Source of the DNA: Pseudomonas triticicola
GTDB taxonomy: Bacteria > Pseudomonadota > Gammaproteobacteria > Pseudomonadales > Pseudomonadaceae
Length of the DNA: 64,000 bases
Direction: 5' to 3'
Assembly: GCF_019145375.1 (NCBI RefSeq)
Contig: NZ_JAHSTX010000001.1
Location: 1,649,001-1,713,000 of the forward strand
Shown: positions 60,591-64,000 of the stretch, in pieces
How the letters are laid out: every line of letters begins with the position of its first letter
Position numbering within the stretch: position 1 is the stretch's first letter
Made by a program: the position numbers and the translations under genes
Notes under the pieces: model-generated
Database searches by the model: none
What the model saw: the letters and a program-made list of their open reading frames with translations, nothing else
What the model was told of the DNA's origin: nothing

Positions 60591-61522
60591 ACGACGAAGG
60601 TCTGGTCTACGTCTCTCTCGCGCAACTGATGGCGCTGGAGTTCAAGGCCCGTGACCTGAGTTTTCTTGCCCGCCAGCCGCAGGGCAGCATACTCGCCGGC
60701 AACCACGCCTCACGGCTGCGCGGACGCGGGCTGAACTTCGACGAGTTGCGCCGCTATCAACCGGGCGACGACCTGCGCCACCTCGACTGGCGCGCTTCGT
60801 TGCGTACCGGCAAACCGGTGGTGCGCACTTTCACCGAAGAACGCGACCGCCCGGCCCTGATCGTGGTCGACCAGCGCATGTCGATGTTCTTCGGCTCGCA
60901 GCGCAGCTTCAAATCGGCAGTCGCCGCCGAACTCGCCGCGCTGGCGGCGTGGATGGTTTTTCACGCTGGGGATCGGGTTGGCGGTCTGGTCTTCAACGAC
61001 CAGCGTATCGACAGCATCGCGCCGTTGCGCAGTCGCAAGCGTGTCGAAGCGCTGCTCAGCCGCGTAGTGCAGCAAAACCGCGCGCTGAACGCCGGTAATC
61101 CCGACGCCGAAGATGAGGACCAAATGGACAAAGCCTTGCAGCGCTGCCTCGGTGTGGCCGGGCACGACCACTTGATCTGCATCGTCAGCGACTTTGCCGG
61201 TGCCGGTGACCGCACCTTGCAATTGATGCGGCAGCTGTCGGCGCACAACGATGTGATTGCCTTGCAGGTCTATGATCCGCTGGCACTGAAACTGCCGAAC
61301 AACGGTCGACTGCTGGTCACCCAGGGTGAGTTGCAGGTCGAACTGGCGATCGAGAAACGTAACGTGCAGCAGCCGCTGGGGGATTTTCTCAGCGGGCGGC
61401 TCAAGGACGTCGCCACCCTGCTGCGCCGCAGTCAGGTGCCGCTGATGATGATCAGCACCGCCGAGGACGCCCATGGGCAACTGCGCGCCGAACTCGGCAA
61501 AAGCGCCGGGGGCGCGCGATGA
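60587..61522 (+). CDS. DUF58 protein (VWA-like partner of MoxR)
   Basis: This 311-residue protein starts at the ATG overlapping the moxR stop. The conserved DUF58 segment is present: GRGLNFDELRRYQPGDDLRH then LDWRASLRTGKPVVRTFTEE and DRPALIVVDQRMSMFFGS. The last contains a DQRMSM sequence in place of the classical MIDAS DxSxS. It ends with a VWA-like Rossmann half and an ATGA overlap into the next gene. Role inferred from the MoxR operon type: a partner of the two VWA membrane proteins. Confidence 0.9.
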   Translation: MNDEGLVYVSLAQLMALEFKARDLSFLARQPQGSILAGNHASRLRGRGLNFDELRRYQPGDDLRHLDWRASLRTGKPVVRTFTEERDRPALIVVDQRMSMFFGSQRSFKSAVAAELAALAAWMVFHAGDRVGGLVFNDQRIDSIAPLRSRKRVEALLSRVVQQNRALNAGNPDAEDEDQMDKALQRCLGVAGHDHLICIVSDFAGAGDRTLQLMRQLSAHNDVIALQVYDPLALKLPNNGRLLVTQGELQVELAIEKRNVQQPLGDFLSGRLKDVATLLRRSQVPLMMISTAEDAHGQLRAELGKSAGGAR

Positions 61523-62118
61523 ACCGGAATATCCCCAGCATCGATCAGCTCAAGGAGCTGGCCCTGCCCGCGCCCGTCAGCTATGCGCCGCAAACCTGGG
61601 GCTGGTGGCTGTTGCTGGCGGTGCTGATATTCGCCGCGCTGTTGCTAGGCCTGCGCAGATACTGGCAATGGCGCCGCGACCGCTATCGCCGTGAAGCCCT
61701 TGCCCGACTCGCACAGTTGCGCGGCCGCAGTGACGATCTCAATGCCCTGCGCGAATTGCCAGAGCTGCTCAAACGCACGGCCCTCTCCATGCCCACTCGA
61801 TCGCGGCGCTGGAGTGCATTCCCTGTGGGAGCGAGCCTGCTCGCGAAGACGTCAGCGCATGCAATACCTCAATCCACTGACACAGCGCTTTCGCCAGCAG
61901 GCTCGCTCTCACAAGGGCCGGCGGCGCTTGGCAAAGATGACTGGCAGGAATTTCTGCAACGGCATTGCAAAAACAGAATGCCCGCCGACTTCAGCACTCA
62001 ACTGGCCCAACTCGCCTACGCGCCGGACCCCGTATTGCGCGCCCTCCCCGCAGCGCAACGGCAAATGCTCTTCGACAGCTGCCAATACTGGGTGGAGCAT
62101 CACCATGTGGCAGCTTGA
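61519..62118 (+). CDS. DUF4381 membrane protein with an in-frame REPIN
   Basis: This 199-residue protein has one TM segment (GWWLLLAVLIFAALLLGLRR, about residues 28-47) and a cytoplasmic helical domain (EALARLAQLRGRSDDLNALR, later DWQEFLQRHCKNRMPADFST). It occupies the usual DUF4381 place between DUF58 and the VWA genes. Residues about 100-132 (including VGASLLAKTSA and SPAGSLSQG) are encoded by a complete REP doublet (61821-61916) of the same family as the intergenic ones. The insertion keeps the frame, so the protein is probably lengthened by about 30 residues rather than broken. Confidence 0.85.
   Translation: MNRNIPSIDQLKELALPAPVSYAPQTWGWWLLLAVLIFAALLLGLRRYWQWRRDRYRREALARLAQLRGRSDDLNALRELPELLKRTALSMPTRSRRWSAFPVGASLLAKTSAHAIPQSTDTALSPAGSLSQGPAALGKDDWQEFLQRHCKNRMPADFSTQLAQLAYAPDPVLRALPAAQRQMLFDSCQYWVEHHHVAA
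61821..61916. repeat. REPIN inside the DUF4381 coding sequence
   Basis: CCCTGTGGGAGCGAGCCTGC at 61821 and the inverse TTTCGCCAGCAGGCTCGCTC to about 61910 form a doublet with a spacer of about 43 bases. It is the only REP of the window that lies in a gene. Confidence 0.9.
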
Positions 62119-63097
62119 TTACCCTTGGCTGTTGCTCCTGCTGCCGCTGCCCTGGCTGGCTTACCGCTTTTTGCCCGCTTACAACGAAGCCCGCAGTGCC
62201 GTGCGCGTACCGTTTTTCAGCGCGATGAGCCGCGCGGTCGGCGAAGCGCCGGGCACTGCGGGCAGTCGACGCAATCGCTGGCAACTGCTGCTGAATGTGC
62301 TGGTGTGGGCGCTGATCCTGCTGGCCGTGTCGCGCCCGGTGTACGTCGAAAAGCCGATCGAACGCCAGCAACCGGTGCGCGATCTGATGCTCGCCATCGA
62401 CCTGTCGCAGTCGATGGAAACCGAGGATTTCACCAATGCTCAGGGCGAAAAAATCAATCGCCTGGCGGCGGTCAAAGGCGTGGTGCAAGGCTTTATCGAC
62501 AAACGCAAGGACGACCGCATCGGCCTGATCGTATTTGGCAGCGGTGCCTACCCACAGGCTCCACTGACCCTCGATCACGCCAGCCTGTCGTTGTTGCTGG
62601 CCGATACCGGGATCGGCATGGCCGGCGCCAACACAGCGATCGGCGATGCGATCGGGCTCAGCCTGAAATTGCTCGACAAGGCCCATGAGCAGGAAAAAGT
62701 CCTGATTCTGCTGACCGATGGCAACGACACCAGCAGCGCGATCACCCCGGATCACGCCGCCGAAATGGCGGCCAACAAAGGCGTGGTCATTCATACCATC
62801 GGCATCGGCGACCCCGACGCTTCCGGCGAAGCGAAGGTCAATCTGCAAGGTCTCGAACAGATCGCCAACACCACCGGCGGCCGCTTCTTTCGCGCCGAAG
62901 ACCGCGCGGCACTGGATCAGGTCTACAACACCCTCGACCAGCTCACTCCGCATCAGGTGAAAACCCTCAGTCATCAGCCGCAACGGGAATTGTTCTACTG
63001 GCCGCTGAGTGCAGCATTGCTGTTGTTGGCGCTGTATCAGCTCGGCGCCCTGTTACGGCCGAACCTGACGGTTGCGCGGCAGCGGCAGGAGGCCTGA
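62105..63097 (+). CDS. VWA-domain membrane protein (BatA-like)
   Basis: The protein has 330 residues from ATG 62105, which overlaps the DUF4381 stop by 14 bases. Two N-terminal hydrophobic segments (LLLLLPLPWLAYRFL and LLLNVLVWALILLAVSRPVY) precede a VWA domain with an intact MIDAS (AIDLSQSMETEDF, later a conserved Thr and ILLTDGNDTSS), and a C-terminal TM (LSAALLLLALYQLGALLRP) closes it. BatA-type proteins of such operons are linked to aerotolerance and stress and probably work with the MoxR ATPase. Confidence 0.9.
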   Translation: MWQLDYPWLLLLLPLPWLAYRFLPAYNEARSAVRVPFFSAMSRAVGEAPGTAGSRRNRWQLLLNVLVWALILLAVSRPVYVEKPIERQQPVRDLMLAIDLSQSMETEDFTNAQGEKINRLAAVKGVVQGFIDKRKDDRIGLIVFGSGAYPQAPLTLDHASLSLLLADTGIGMAGANTAIGDAIGLSLKLLDKAHEQEKVLILLTDGNDTSSAITPDHAAEMAANKGVVIHTIGIGDPDASGEAKVNLQGLEQIANTTGGRFFRAEDRAALDQVYNTLDQLTPHQVKTLSHQPQRELFYWPLSAALLLLALYQLGALLRPNLTVARQRQEA

Positions 63098-63098
63098 A

Positions 63099-64000
63099 AT
63101 GGAGATCAACCTGAGCGATTTGCACTTTCTGCGCCCGCTGTGGCTGTTGCTAGCGCTGTTCGGCGCAATGCTGCCACTGATCTGGCGTCGTAGCCGCGAC
63201 CTGCAAAAACGCCTGCGCGGCAATATCGCCGAACACTTGCTGCCGCACTTGTTGATCACCCCGCAGGATCACCAGCGCTGGCGCCCGGTGCACCTGCTCT
63301 GTGCGCTGCTGATCCTCGGCGCACTCGCCGCGGCCGGGCCAACGTGGGAACAGGATCGCCCGGACTTTCTCGAGAACCGCGCACCGTTGATCGTTGCCGT
63401 CGACCTTTCGCCGTCGATGGACGCCAACGATGTGCAGCCGACGCGGCTGGAGGCGGTCAAGCACAAGCTGCATGATCTGCTGCAACGTCGCGCCGCTGCG
63501 CGGACCGCACTGATCGCCTATGCCGGCAGCGCGCATCTGGTGTTGCCACCGACCGACGATCCGGCGCTGCTCGACAGTTTCATCCAGGCCCTGGGCACGG
63601 GCTTGATCGACAAACCGGGCAAGAACGTCGCCGCCGTGATCGATCAAGCGAAACGCTTGCTCAGCGCCGAGAACACCCCGGGCAGTCTGCTGCTGATGAC
63701 TGATGGGGCCGATACCACGCAACTCGATGATCTGCAAAAACACCTCGACGGCAGTGCCTTGCAGGTTCTGGTTCTGGCGGTGGGCAGCGAAGACGCGGGC
63801 GTCATTACTACCGCCAGCGGCCAGCCGAAAATCGACAGCAGCGGACGACCAGTGCTCGGCAGTTTCGATCAAGCGGCCCTCAAGCAATTGGCCTCGGCCG
63901 TCGACGCGCCGCTCGGCAGCCTGACCCTCAATAACGATGATCTGGAGTGGATCGAGTTGCACGCCCGCCAACACTTCCAGAGCGCCAGCGCCGAACAGCG
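63099..64000 (+). CDS. VWA-domain membrane protein (BatB-like), partial
   Basis: The gene starts at ATG 63099, one base after the previous stop and with CAGGAGGCCTGAA upstream. It runs off the window after 300 codons without a stop. It has N-terminal membrane segments (WLLLALFGAMLPLIW and LLCALLILGALAAAGP) and a VWA domain with MIDAS DLSPSMDANDV and LLLMTDGADTTQ. The architecture matches BatB, often followed by TPR sequences (BatC-like), which would be outside the window. Confidence 0.9.
   Translation, partial: MEINLSDLHFLRPLWLLLALFGAMLPLIWRRSRDLQKRLRGNIAEHLLPHLLITPQDHQRWRPVHLLCALLILGALAAAGPTWEQDRPDFLENRAPLIVAVDLSPSMDANDVQPTRLEAVKHKLHDLLQRRAAARTALIAYAGSAHLVLPPTDDPALLDSFIQALGTGLIDKPGKNVAAVIDQAKRLLSAENTPGSLLLMTDGADTTQLDDLQKHLDGSALQVLVLAVGSEDAGVITTASGQPKIDSSGRPVLGSFDQAALKQLASAVDAPLGSLTLNNDDLEWIELHARQHFQSASAEQ

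Overview
The window is a stretch of a Pseudomonas chromosome, most likely from the P. fluorescens group. The reasons are the GC-rich coding style, a PvdQ-like acylase start, MuxABC-OpmB and CcoG homologues, the PA2160-like trehalose/alpha-glucan gene order, and about eleven copies of the REP/REPIN palindrome (core GGGAGCGAGCCTGCTCGCG) typical of this group. No tRNA, rRNA, CRISPR array, prophage or insertion sequence was seen. All assignments come from reading the sequence; no database search was run.

Layout. 1-1100: start of a PvdQ-like acylase, a Fur-like winged-helix protein without a metal domain, and a small membrane protein. 1410-8459: a tight five-gene operon with an MdfA-like exporter, a LuxE-like acyl-protein synthetase, a LuxC-like reductase fused to an adenylate-forming domain, a second PaaK-like adenylating protein and a GNAT acyltransferase. 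It has no luciferase genes and looks like an uncharacterised carboxylate-activating and reducing pathway. 8505-14598: a hypothetical protein, a chemoreceptor, a DUF411 metal-binding protein coupled to a YqaA/DedA membrane protein, a secreted alpha/beta hydrolase and a D-2-hydroxyacid dehydrogenase.

15188-40391 is a stress-polysaccharide island. On the plus strand lie glgA, treZ, malQ, treY, a DUF2934 gene and glgX. These are followed directly by a translationally coupled cassette (acyl-CoA dehydrogenase-like, PIG-L deacetylase, NodS-like methyltransferase, family 2 glycosyltransferase), then a second PIG-L paralogue with substituted catalytic residues and an EEP-family phosphatase/nuclease. 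After an autotransporter-type beta barrel, the minus strand carries glgE, treS-maltokinase and glgB. A good AlgU-type promoter match (GAACTT-N17-TCGGA) sits upstream of glgE. Together, TreS plus maltokinase make maltose-1-phosphate, GlgE and GlgB polymerise and branch it, GlgX debranches it, and MalQ, TreY and TreZ return the chains to trehalose. No glgC is present in the window.

40609-49837 holds a proline-rich micro-ORF, an MgtC-type membrane protein, a small DUF3203-like protein, ccoG with an ANR-like box upstream, a MocR/PdxR-type regulator, a short-chain dehydrogenase and a MucR-like MHYT-GGDEF-EAL protein, and ends with the outer-membrane channel opmB. 49834-57447 completes the muxA-muxB-muxC-opmB efflux operon, with a small repeat between muxB and muxC. 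57622-58122 is tpx with a clear terminator. 58637-64000 holds an outer-membrane transporter-like protein and a MoxR / DUF58 / DUF4381 / VWA / VWA operon that runs off the window. In its DUF4381 gene a complete REPIN has been taken into the reading frame.

Most noteworthy are the LuxE/LuxC-type operon, the deacetylase-methyltransferase-glycosyltransferase cassette attached to the trehalose operon, the PIG-L paralogue that keeps zinc ligands but lacks the catalytic base, and the protein-coding REPIN.
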